Part shown: piece after piece, positions 41,837-49,720 of the stretch
Position numbering within the stretch: the first letter of the stretch is position 1
Layout of the letters: the number at the start of each line of letters is the position of its first letter
From: Marinilactibacillus sp042660675
GTDB lineage: Bacteria > Bacillota > Bacilli > Lactobacillales > Carnobacteriaceae_A
NCBI RefSeq assembly: GCF_042660675.1
Contig: NZ_JBHSUL010000033.1
Location: 34,344 to 98,343, forward strand
Length of the DNA: 64,000 nucleotides
Reading direction: 5' to 3'
Notes under the pieces: model-generated
Seen by the model: the letters and a program-made list of their open reading frames with translations, nothing else
Told to the model about the DNA's origin: nothing
Databases searched by the model: none
Program-made: the position numbers and the translations under genes

Positions 41837-42325
41837 TTAGAAATCCTGATTTTTTAAAGCTTGCAACTCAGCTCCATCCAATTCAACGGAATTCGGAGTA
41901 CAAACAAAAATTTCATCGCCGATTCTTTCAATATCACCTTTAATTGCATAGGTCGTACCCATTAAGAAATCAATCACTTTTTTAGCCTGATCTTTTTCCA
42001 TTCTTCTGAAATTCAAAATCACAGATTGATTATTTAATAGAATATCCGCCACACTTTGAACTTCAGAGTATGTGCGAGGCTCCATCACATTGATACGTGG
42101 CTTTTTAATCGCCTGTTGATGATTGATCGCTACAATGTTTTGACTCTGTGCAGGTGCTGTAGATTTACGGATTGGTTGAGTTTTAGCTATGACTGTTTTT
42201 TCTACTTTAGGCGTTGGCTTTTCTCTGACCTGTTTTGGTGCGCTCTTCTGCTCAGTCATTTCTTCTATCTCTTCAGAATCTTCTTCTAAAAAGAAAAAAT
42301 TATTTAACCGATCTTTGATCCCCAT
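41837..42325 (-). CDS. sepF: Cell division protein SepF
   Basis: SepF anchors FtsZ to the membrane and bundles it into regular rings. The N-terminal membrane helix is MGIKDRLNNFFFL; an acidic and Pro/Lys-rich linker (residues 14-70) follows; the C-terminal DUF552 domain begins near EPRTYSEVQSVADILLNNQSVILNFRRMEKDQAKKVIDFLMGTTYAIKGDIERIG. 162 residues is normal. It is 31 nt after ftsZ. A ylmE (YggS-type) gene, usual between ftsZ and sepF in Bacillus, is absent. Confidence 0.95.
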   Translation of the reverse strand: MGIKDRLNNFFFLEEDSEEIEEMTEQKSAPKQVREKPTPKVEKTVIAKTQPIRKSTAPAQSQNIVAINHQQAIKKPRINVMEPRTYSEVQSVADILLNNQSVILNFRRMEKDQAKKVIDFLMGTTYAIKGDIERIGDEIFVCTPNSVELDGAELQALKNQDF

Positions 42326-42356
42326 AATCCCGTCTCCTTTCGCAGAGAACTATTCT

Positions 42357-43595
42357 CTATCTTTTTCGTCTTCTTCTAAAAAATGGTGGTGTATCAACTT
42401 CGTCATTTGAGCTTGATTGTGATTCAGTCTCATCTCTAGAAAATAAATCTTTTTCACTATGATCTTTAGAAGCTTCTCTAGATTCATCTAAATCAGAATT
42501 TTGACGGTCTCTCTGGTTAGGTTCTTTACGAATATCCCAGTTCCCGAAAGGATCATTTTCAGATTTTTTTTGTTGAGTTTGTTGCGTTTGTTGAGCATTG
42601 ATTTTATTTGCTGATACAGGTTTTTTAGTTTCTTTTTTTTCACCGTTGATTCCAGTAGCAATAACTGTAACAACTACTTCATCTCCAAGCTCTTCATTGA
42701 TAGAAGTACCAAAGATGATATTAACTTCACTTGTTGCTGCTGCTGAAACAATATCTGATGCATCTTGAGCTTCAAATAACGTTAAGTCAGATCCGCCAGT
42801 AATGTTTAACAAGACATTTTCAGCGCCATCAACAGAAACTTCAAGTAGTGGAGAAGAAATGGCTTTTTTAGTTGCTTCTGCAGTTCTGTTTTCTCCAGTA
42901 GCTGTCCCGATACCCATCAAGGCAGAACCTTGGTTTTCCATAACGGTTTTAACGTCAGCAAAGTCCAAGTTGACATACCCTGGGTTAGTAATTAGATCAG
43001 AAATTCCTTGCACACCTTGACGTAATACATTGTCAGCTTCTCTGAAAGCTTCCATCATCGGTGTCTTCTTGTCTACAATTTCAAGTAAACGGTTGTTGGA
43101 AATTGTCACTAAGGTGTCAACGTGTTCTCTCATTAACGCGATACCTTCTGCAGCAAAACGACCTTTTTTAGGTCCTTCAAAAGTGAACGGTCGTGTAATG
43201 ACACCAACAGTTAAAGCTCCTTGCTCTTTTGCAATACGCGCTACAATTCCAGCAGCTCCAGTACCAGTTCCTCCGCCCATACCAGCAGTAACGAATACCA
43301 TGTCAGCTCCACGTAGGGATTCTGCAATCGCTTCTTCACTTTCTTCAGCTGATTTTCTTCCAACTTCTGGGTTAGCTCCAGCACCCAATCCTCTAGTCAA
43401 TTTGGGTCCTAATTGTATTTTAGTTTCAGCACTCATCATATCTAATGCTTGAACATCTGTATTGGCTACGATAAATTCTACGCCTTGAACGCCATCTTGG
43501 ATCATTCTGTTTACAGCGTTACCTCCAGCTCCACCAACACCTATAACTTTTAATACTGCTCCTTGAGATGCAATTGAATCGAATTCTAATTCCAT
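42357..43595 (-). CDS. ftsZ: Cell division protein FtsZ, tubulin homologue
   Basis: FtsZ builds the cytokinetic ring. The tubulin signature GGGTGTG is at residues 107-113, the nucleotide-binding start is VIGVGGAGGNAVNRM, and the T7 catalytic loop is in NLDFADVKTVM. The globular core ends near residue 320 and is followed by a charged, Gln-rich linker (AQQTQQTQQKKSENDPFGNW). The C-terminal peptide DTPPFFRRRRKR is the docking site for FtsA, SepF and EzrA. 412 residues; AGGAGG before the ATG; 24 nt after ftsA. Confidence 0.98.
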   Translation of the reverse strand: MELEFDSIASQGAVLKVIGVGGAGGNAVNRMIQDGVQGVEFIVANTDVQALDMMSAETKIQLGPKLTRGLGAGANPEVGRKSAEESEEAIAESLRGADMVFVTAGMGGGTGTGAAGIVARIAKEQGALTVGVITRPFTFEGPKKGRFAAEGIALMREHVDTLVTISNNRLLEIVDKKTPMMEAFREADNVLRQGVQGISDLITNPGYVNLDFADVKTVMENQGSALMGIGTATGENRTAEATKKAISSPLLEVSVDGAENVLLNITGGSDLTLFEAQDASDIVSAAATSEVNIIFGTSINEELGDEVVVTVIATGINGEKKETKKPVSANKINAQQTQQTQQKKSENDPFGNWDIRKEPNQRDRQNSDLDESREASKDHSEKDLFSRDETESQSSSNDEVDTPPFFRRRRKR

Positions 43596-43619
43596 TCTTT
43601 TTCCTCCTGTATACGATAT

Positions 43620-44942
43620 TTAATCAAAAAATGTTGAGAAAAAGTTTTTTACTTTTTCCGTAAATGATGGTCCATTTGATGGTTCGCTTGTTTGTACATA
43701 CGTCTCATCTTGATGTGAGCTAGTTGAACTAGCTGTATTTCCATGAGTACTTTGAATTGTTTCATGTTGATTAAACTGATGTCCGGATAGACATATTTTA
43801 TTGATCAGTTTCTGTATACCATCCAATTTGCCCTCATAATACACAAGCGATATCGCATTTGTAAAAGAAGGGTATCTCACTCCCATGAAATCAGGTATGT
43901 AAACATCCACTTGTACATCAAATATCTCTTCTGCAAGTTCTCTAACACCTGGTATGGCCGCAGCTCCACCAGTGAGTTTCACTCCCCCCGGTAAAGACAA
44001 TGCACCGATCTTATCTAAATCTTCCTTCAATAATTCAAAGATCTGCTCAATTCTTGCTTCTATGATTTCCGCAATATAGGTTTCTTTAACCTTTATGGGT
44101 TCTTTCTGACCTACAGTGTCCACATGAATGGTTTGATCACTATCTAAATTGCTGGACAAAGCATAACCAACTTCTCTTTTCAAGCTTTCAGCATTTGCTG
44201 TAGAGGTGTTTAGTACCATAGAAATATCTTTAGTTACAAATTCTCCACCTTGCTGTTCAACATGCATATACTTCAACTGATGATCGTGTAAAGCTGATGC
44301 CGTTGTCTGTCCTCCACCCATATCTATTTGAACAGCTCCAAATTGTCGCTCATCTTCAGATAATACAAGGTATGACATAGCTTGTGGTTGTATGATCAGG
44401 TCTTGAATCACATATCCAGCTTCTCTAACGCATTTCTTGATGTTGTGTACGATTGACTTAGGCACCGCTAGTACTGTGCCGTAAATCTCAAGTCTTTCAC
44501 CAACCATACCTCTTGGATCTTTAATTTCATCAAAACCATCCACTAAAAATTCTTCGACCATGACCGAAATCATTTCCTTGTCTGAAGGAATAGCATTAAG
44601 ACATGTTTCATTGATCACTTTTTCAACGTCCATATCTGTGATCTCTTGGCTATTAGAGTCAATCTGTATATAACCATTACAAGGAATGATATCTACTCCA
44701 TTTGCAGGTATACCAACAATCAACTCTTCAATTTTTAATCCAGATTTTTCTTCTGCTTGTTGAACGGCCGCTGTTATAGCTTGACTCGTTTCATCAATAT
44801 CTACAATCATACCTTTATTCAAGCCTTTAGATCGTTCACTACCGACACCAATAACATTCATCTGACTATTTAGAACTTCAGCTACGATAACTTTTATTGA
44901 AGTTGTTCCTATATCTAAACTCGCGTATACACCATTTTCCAT
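43620..44942 (-). CDS. ftsA: Cell division protein FtsA, actin homologue
   Basis: FtsA tethers FtsZ to the membrane. Actin-fold motifs: ASLDIGTTSIKVIVAEV at the N-terminus, VQIDMGGGQTTAS, and LPGGVKLTGGAAAIPGV. The SHS2-type 1C insertion lies near residues 85-165. A flexible Ser/Thr/His-rich linker precedes the amphipathic anchor FTEKVKNFFSTFFD. The ATG at 44942 (MENGVYASLDIG) is taken as start, with GGAGG 12 nt upstream; an earlier in-frame ATG gives 11 unlikely residues. About 440 residues. A 250-bp gap upstream holds a possible promoter. Confidence 0.95.
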   Translation of the reverse strand: MENGVYASLDIGTTSIKVIVAEVLNSQMNVIGVGSERSKGLNKGMIVDIDETSQAITAAVQQAEEKSGLKIEELIVGIPANGVDIIPCNGYIQIDSNSQEITDMDVEKVINETCLNAIPSDKEMISVMVEEFLVDGFDEIKDPRGMVGERLEIYGTVLAVPKSIVHNIKKCVREAGYVIQDLIIQPQAMSYLVLSEDERQFGAVQIDMGGGQTTASALHDHQLKYMHVEQQGGEFVTKDISMVLNTSTANAESLKREVGYALSSNLDSDQTIHVDTVGQKEPIKVKETYIAEIIEARIEQIFELLKEDLDKIGALSLPGGVKLTGGAAAIPGVRELAEEIFDVQVDVYIPDFMGVRYPSFTNAISLVYYEGKLDGIQKLINKICLSGHQFNQHETIQSTHGNTASSTSSHQDETYVQTSEPSNGPSFTEKVKNFFSTFFD

Positions 44943-45079
44943 AATCGATTGAAACCTCCAGTCTACACTAGGCATTATTTATATATGGTTCTAGCCGTAG
45001 AATTTACTCTTTTTTCTTTTAAACTTTGATTTTTTATACAAACATGTCAGTCTGATTATTATGCATGTGAATATGGCTT

Positions 45080-45088
45080 ATTTTACCA
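45080..45088 (-). promoter_or_regulatory. Candidate extended -10 promoter of ftsA-ftsZ
   Basis: TGGTAAAAT on the minus strand fits the extended -10 TGnTATAAT. It lies in the 250-bp gap between divIB and ftsA, the only wide gap of the cluster besides the murD-mraY one. The -35 is poor. A leader of about 130 nt would result. Confidence 0.4.
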
Positions 45089-45192
45089 CAAATACCAACG
45101 GTTATTGAAGTTAGTTTATTGATTTCTCAATACAAAACATAACTTTTGTGTAACAGAAGAACGCCAGTTTCCTTTAAAAACGATTATGCACT

Positions 45193-46035
45193 TTATTCCT
45201 CTATTTCATTATCTAATTCAACACTATTTTCCTCATCATACTCTTGATCTTCGACTGATGAAAATGGTAAAAAGTAAGCGCCTGCTTCTAAATCGAAAAG
45301 ACCGTTCTCACCTTTAACAGCTCTGACAAGCTGCGGATAGCGTTTGAGGCGTTCCGAAAAGCTGGGTATCGAAGCTAATACTTCATTGCCATTATTCATA
45401 TATGCTTTGACAAGCAGTGGATTTCGCTCACTTTCAATCCATTCAACTTCAGAGATCATAGACTGGATGGATTGGTCTAGTTGATTGTATTCAGACAGCA
45501 TCTGTTGAAGTACATTTTCATCTACAAAATTGAAAAATGTTGGTAGATTTCCTACATTGTTCGGGTAAGGTTCTCTTAACACTTTTTCATTATCTAGTAT
45601 TTTAAAATACGTGTTCTCTTTGTATAGATAGGCAACTGTCTCGTATTCTGAGATATCAAAGTGAACATCATGGAAATCTTTGATCGTTAATTCCATTGAT
45701 CTAACTTGGGGTAATGTTGCTTTGATTTCCTTTTCTATTTCCGACTTGTTAAAGTAAGTCTGCCATAATGAGTCCCCCGAACGGATTTTGCTTTCATTGA
45801 TGATCTCTTGGTCAAGCACTTCATCTGTTCCTTCAACAACAATCGCCCCAACTTGACTGTAGGGGGTTAAAAAGTAAATACCTATAAACAAAGTTAGTGA
45901 AAAAAACAGAACGAGTCCGAACCATTTAGCTTTCAACCGATTCCATTTATTTTTTTTAGTTTGAGGAGAGTCTGTATATTTCTTGTTATAGATATCTTCA
46001 ATATTTGTTACTGAATGATCCGTCTTCTTACTCAT
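45193..46035 (-). CDS. divIB: Cell division protein DivIB (FtsQ)
   Basis: A bitopic protein of 280 residues: a polar cytoplasmic N-terminus of about 35 residues, one membrane segment (WFGLVLFFSLTLFIGIYFLTPY), then an extracellular POTRA domain (VGAIVVEGTDEVLDQEIINESKIRSGDSLW) and the beta domain. With DivIC/FtsL it forms the complex that controls septal PBP and FtsW. The C-terminal tail is acidic (SVEDQEYDEENSVELDNEIEE). AGGAGGAGAG precedes the ATG, 24 nt after murG. Confidence 0.93.
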   Translation of the reverse strand: MSKKTDHSVTNIEDIYNKKYTDSPQTKKNKWNRLKAKWFGLVLFFSLTLFIGIYFLTPYSQVGAIVVEGTDEVLDQEIINESKIRSGDSLWQTYFNKSEIEKEIKATLPQVRSMELTIKDFHDVHFDISEYETVAYLYKENTYFKILDNEKVLREPYPNNVGNLPTFFNFVDENVLQQMLSEYNQLDQSIQSMISEVEWIESERNPLLVKAYMNNGNEVLASIPSFSERLKRYPQLVRAVKGENGLFDLEAGAYFLPFSSVEDQEYDEENSVELDNEIEE

Positions 46036-46058
46036 AAAATCTCTCCTCCTTACGGTAT

Positions 46059-47180
46059 TTAATTTACAATCGATTGTATCACTTCGATTAGCTCATCTGA
46101 GGCTCTTTGTTTCCCCATTTTCTTGGAATTTTCAGCCATATCTTTTCTCTTTTGCTCATCTGACATCAATACATTCATATCTGTCACAAATCTTTCAGCA
46201 GTCAGTTCTGTTTCTCGTATCATCAAAGCTGCTTTTTTGTTAACCAAGCTGAGAGCATTTTTCGTTTGATGGTCTTCTGTGACATTTGGACTAGGGATCA
46301 AAATACTTGGCATACCTAAAGAAGTTAACTCTGCCAGTGTGGTCGCGCCACTTCTTCCTACGACGAGCGACACTGATGCGAAAACTTGTGGCATATCGTT
46401 GATATAAGGTACGATTTTCACAGAATCCTCAAAACTTAATTCTTTGTATCTGGTATGAACTTCTTGAGTGATTTTGTCGTGGTAAATTTCTCCAGTTACA
46501 TAAAGCACTTGATACGGAGAATCTACCAATTGTTCGAAACTATCCATAAAGGTTTGATTGATTTTTTGTGCTCCTCGACTGCCTCCAAAAATCAATACTG
46601 TTTCTTTTTCACTACTTAAACCAAATGTTTCCAATATAGAACTTGGTTTTAAGAGCGCTACTTCCTGAGCTCTTGGATTTCCCGTGAATACAACTTTATG
46701 TTCTTGTCCTTTGAACTGAGCTCTTGCTTCTTCAAAACAGACTGCAATTTTATCTACAAAACGCGCTAAAAATTTATTTGTGATGCCTGCTACACTATTT
46801 TGTTCATGTATAATAGTGGGAATCTTTTGTTTTGAAGCCGCATAGCAAACGGGTGCACAGACATATCCTCCCGTTCCAATTACAACGTCGGGATTAAAAG
46901 CCTTAATTAATTTCCGAGCTTTTCGAATACTACCTAGGAAAAGTCTAATTGTATTCAAGTTATAAGCTATTCCTGAAGGAGTCAACTTTCTTTTAAACCC
47001 CTCCACTTTTATGGCTTTAAAAAGGACACCGTTGTCAGGAACAATTTTACTTTCTAGACCTCGTTCAGTTCCTATATAAAGAAATTCTGAATCAGGATAT
47101 TGTTCTTGGATTCTTTTCTTCAAGGCTAACGCAGGATAAATATGTCCACCTGTTCCGCCTCCAGTTAATAATACTTTCAT
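46059..47180 (-). CDS. murG: UDP-N-acetylglucosamine:undecaprenyl-PP-MurNAc-pentapeptide transferase
   Basis: MurG adds GlcNAc to lipid I to make lipid II on the inner face of the membrane. The GT28 marks are present: LLTGGGTGGHIYPALAL at the N-terminus, IIHEQNSVAGITNKFL, VLIFGGSRGAQKINQTF, and GRSGATTLAELTSLGMPSILIPSPN near the C-terminus. 373 residues is normal. It follows murD with a 23-nt gap and lies 23 nt before divIB. Confidence 0.97.
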   Translation of the reverse strand: MKVLLTGGGTGGHIYPALALKKRIQEQYPDSEFLYIGTERGLESKIVPDNGVLFKAIKVEGFKRKLTPSGIAYNLNTIRLFLGSIRKARKLIKAFNPDVVIGTGGYVCAPVCYAASKQKIPTIIHEQNSVAGITNKFLARFVDKIAVCFEEARAQFKGQEHKVVFTGNPRAQEVALLKPSSILETFGLSSEKETVLIFGGSRGAQKINQTFMDSFEQLVDSPYQVLYVTGEIYHDKITQEVHTRYKELSFEDSVKIVPYINDMPQVFASVSLVVGRSGATTLAELTSLGMPSILIPSPNVTEDHQTKNALSLVNKKAALMIRETELTAERFVTDMNVLMSDEQKRKDMAENSKKMGKQRASDELIEVIQSIVN

Positions 47181-47203
47181 ATCACTTTAAACACACTAAG
47201 TGT

Positions 47204-48589
47204 TTATGCCTCCTCTTGTTTCTGCTGTATAAGACGATCGATACTGTTCATATACGCATTCCCTCTAATTTCAAAACTTGGATATTGATCCCAACTCGCA
47301 CAAGCTGGTGATAGTAAGATGATATCTCCTGGTTTGCTAATTTTGTAGGCTTCAGGTACTGCTTGTTCTACATCAACAACTTTTATTCCCTGCGTTATCC
47401 CTGCTCTACTAGCCGTATCAAGGATTTGTTCCGCCGTTTCTCCGAAAGCCAAAACAGCTTTGACATGTTTTTCCATCGCTGGTATCAAATCGTCAAACGA
47501 AACCCCACGATCCAAGCCACCCGCAAGTAAGATAACAGGTTTATCGAACCCTTCTAGTGCATTAATCGTTGCAAGCGTATTTGTCGCTTTAGAATCATTG
47601 TAAAATTTACGATCTTCAAATGTCCGAACAAATTGCGTCCGGTGCCTAACCCCTTTAAATGAACTCAATGCTTTTTTGATTTCTTTGTTTGATTTATTCA
47701 TGATCTTCGATACTGCAACTGCCGCTAAAGCATTTTCCAGATTGTGTTTCCCTGGTAAAAGAATGTCTTTCACTTCAAGAACCAACTGATCTTTGTAATA
47801 AATCGCATCATCTTTTACATAGGCACCTTTTTCAACAACTTCTTTACGTGAAAATGGAATCAGCTGAGCATGACTGTGCTGATGAACCAAATCTGTTAAT
47901 TCCGTCTGATCTGCATTGTAAATCAAGTAGTCCGTTCCTGTTTGGTTTTTAGTGATTTCCATTTTTGCTTGAACATACTCTTCCCTCGTACCGTGATAGT
48001 CTAAATGAGCCGAGTAAAGATTAGTAATTACAGAAATTTTAGGTTTAAGACTAGGTGCACCTAATAATTGAAAACTAGATAATTCAAGTACAATTTCATC
48101 TTCAGGAGTAGCTGCCATTACAACCTGACTAGCAGGTGTTCCGATATTTCCAGCAGCATACGCTTTACCAGAAATGCGTTCAGTATTCAAAATTTCTGTA
48201 ATCATTGTTGTTGTGGTTGTTTTACCATTTGTTCCAGTTATTCCAATGATTGGACTTTCGGCTACCTCATAAGCTAACTCTACCTCTGTTATGATGGGTA
48301 TATTTTTTTCCTTAGCTTTTTTTATAATTGGATTTGAGTAAGGAATACCTGGATTTTTTACAACAAGTTCAAAGTCCTCATCCATCAATTCTATGGGATG
48401 ACCTCCAGTAATCACTCTTAAACCTTCATTGACCAATTCTCTGGCTTCGGGATTCTCATCAAGATTTTTATAATCATTTACGGTCACTAATGCTTTTAAT
48501 TTATGTAGTAATTTGGCAGCACTAACACCACTCAAGGCTAGTCCTAGAACAAGTATTTTTTTGTTTGCATATTTATCAATTGGTTTCAT
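47204..48589 (-). CDS. murD: UDP-N-acetylmuramoylalanine-D-glutamate ligase
   Basis: MurD adds D-glutamate to UDP-MurNAc-L-alanine. The Mur-ligase P-loop GITGTNGKTTTTTMI lies near residue 120; LELSSFQL and the C-terminal-domain motifs (HRTQFVRTFEDRKFYNDSKATNTLATINAL, LLSPACASWDQYPSFEIRG) agree. Two ATG codons are adjacent; the second, at 48589, has AGAGGG at better spacing (6 nt). About 461 residues. A terminator and a new -10 box lie between it and mraY. Confidence 0.96.
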   Translation of the reverse strand: MKPIDKYANKKILVLGLALSGVSAAKLLHKLKALVTVNDYKNLDENPEARELVNEGLRVITGGHPIELMDEDFELVVKNPGIPYSNPIIKKAKEKNIPIITEVELAYEVAESPIIGITGTNGKTTTTTMITEILNTERISGKAYAAGNIGTPASQVVMAATPEDEIVLELSSFQLLGAPSLKPKISVITNLYSAHLDYHGTREEYVQAKMEITKNQTGTDYLIYNADQTELTDLVHQHSHAQLIPFSRKEVVEKGAYVKDDAIYYKDQLVLEVKDILLPGKHNLENALAAVAVSKIMNKSNKEIKKALSSFKGVRHRTQFVRTFEDRKFYNDSKATNTLATINALEGFDKPVILLAGGLDRGVSFDDLIPAMEKHVKAVLAFGETAEQILDTASRAGITQGIKVVDVEQAVPEAYKISKPGDIILLSPACASWDQYPSFEIRGNAYMNSIDRLIQQKQEEA

Positions 48590-48654
48590 CATTATCCCTC
48601 TTCTTCATTGATGGCTCATTTTTATTATTGAAAGCATACCCTTTAAATTTCTAT

Positions 48655-48660
48655 ATTATA
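48655..48660 (-). promoter_or_regulatory. Candidate -10 box for murD and genes downstream
   Basis: A perfect TATAAT on the minus strand lies 5 nt after the T-run of the terminator behind mraY. The -35 position falls inside the hairpin and is weak (AATCTA at 17 bp). Confidence 0.45.
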
Positions 48661-48664
48661 CTCT

Positions 48665-48705
48665 AAAAAACTGGATGTAGATTACTCTACGTCCAGCTTT
48701 TCCTC
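48665..48705 (-). terminator. Intrinsic terminator between mraY and murD
   Basis: CTGGAcGTAGA pairs with TCTACaTCCAG around TTAC/GTAA, followed on the minus strand by T6. This lies inside the division cluster. Confidence 0.82.
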
Positions 48706-48710
48706 AAACA

Positions 48711-49679
48711 TTATACCAAAATAAAAAGTACGACTAAAGTCATAAGGAGACTAATTAGTGAAAATACACCGACCAATTTCCATTCACTCCAACCAACCAT
48801 TTCGAAATGATGGTGAATAGGACTCATTTTAAAGATTCTTTTTCCTCTTAATTTAAATGAACCAACTTGTAGCATGACACTCGCTGTTTCACAAACGAAG
48901 ATAAAACCAATTAAAAGTAATGTCCATTCTTGGTTCAACAATATTGAAATCCCTGCTAAACCTGCTCCTAATGCCAAAGATCCAACGTCACCCATAAAAA
49001 TCTTTGCGGGTTTTTTATTGAAAAAGAAGAAACCAAGGAGTCCTCCAAAGACAGAAAGTGCAAAAGTCATAATATCCCACTGAGACTGCATTGCCGCTAT
49101 AATAGCATATGAAAGGTAAGCAATCATTCCAGTACTTGCCATTAAACCATCTATACCATCTGTCAAATTGGTTGCATTTGAAAATCCAACTAACCAGAAT
49201 AAAACAAATAGACTATAGAACCAGCCTAATTCAATTGATCCCACTATAGGAACCATGATTGCTGTAGGATAATTTAATAAGGATAGTCCAACGAAGAACA
49301 CGATTCCGCCTAAAATTTGTCCAACGAGTTTCTGTAGACTAGTTAATCCTAAATTTCGCTTCATAACGACTTTGACGTAATCATCTAAAAAGCCAATCAA
49401 TCCATAAAATACAAGAATAAATACTAACAGAAGTGTTCCTGTTGTAAAGATTCTTAAAAACAAGCTAGCTATCAGAACCGTTGCCGAAGCCGCCATAATG
49501 ATTGAAACACCTCCCATAGTCGGTGTTCCTGACTTACTTTCGTGCCACTTCGGTCCTTCTTCTCGAGTGACTTGACCTAATTGTTTTTTTGCAAAATATC
49601 GTATTACAAATGGCATTGAACTAATCGTGATGATCAAACTCAATACAATTGGAAGTATGATTCTTGTTAATTCTATCAT
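48711..49679 (-). CDS. mraY: Phospho-N-acetylmuramoyl-pentapeptide transferase
   Basis: MraY moves phospho-MurNAc-pentapeptide to undecaprenyl phosphate, making lipid I. The 322-residue protein has about ten membrane segments. The catalytic Asp motifs are visible: GPKWHESKSGTPTMGGV, FLDDYVKVVMKRN, NATNLTDGIDGLMAS, and the histidine loop MSPIHHHFEMVGWSEW. It is 41 nt after the PBP gene. A terminator immediately follows its stop, unlike in most dcw clusters. Confidence 0.97.
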   Translation of the reverse strand: MIELTRIILPIVLSLIITISSMPFVIRYFAKKQLGQVTREEGPKWHESKSGTPTMGGVSIIMAASATVLIASLFLRIFTTGTLLLVFILVFYGLIGFLDDYVKVVMKRNLGLTSLQKLVGQILGGIVFFVGLSLLNYPTAIMVPIVGSIELGWFYSLFVLFWLVGFSNATNLTDGIDGLMASTGMIAYLSYAIIAAMQSQWDIMTFALSVFGGLLGFFFFNKKPAKIFMGDVGSLALGAGLAGISILLNQEWTLLLIGFIFVCETASVMLQVGSFKLRGKRIFKMSPIHHHFEMVGWSEWKLVGVFSLISLLMTLVVLFILV

Positions 49680-49720
49680 TCTATATTCGTTCTCCTTTAA
49701 ATCTTTATCCTACTTTTTTA

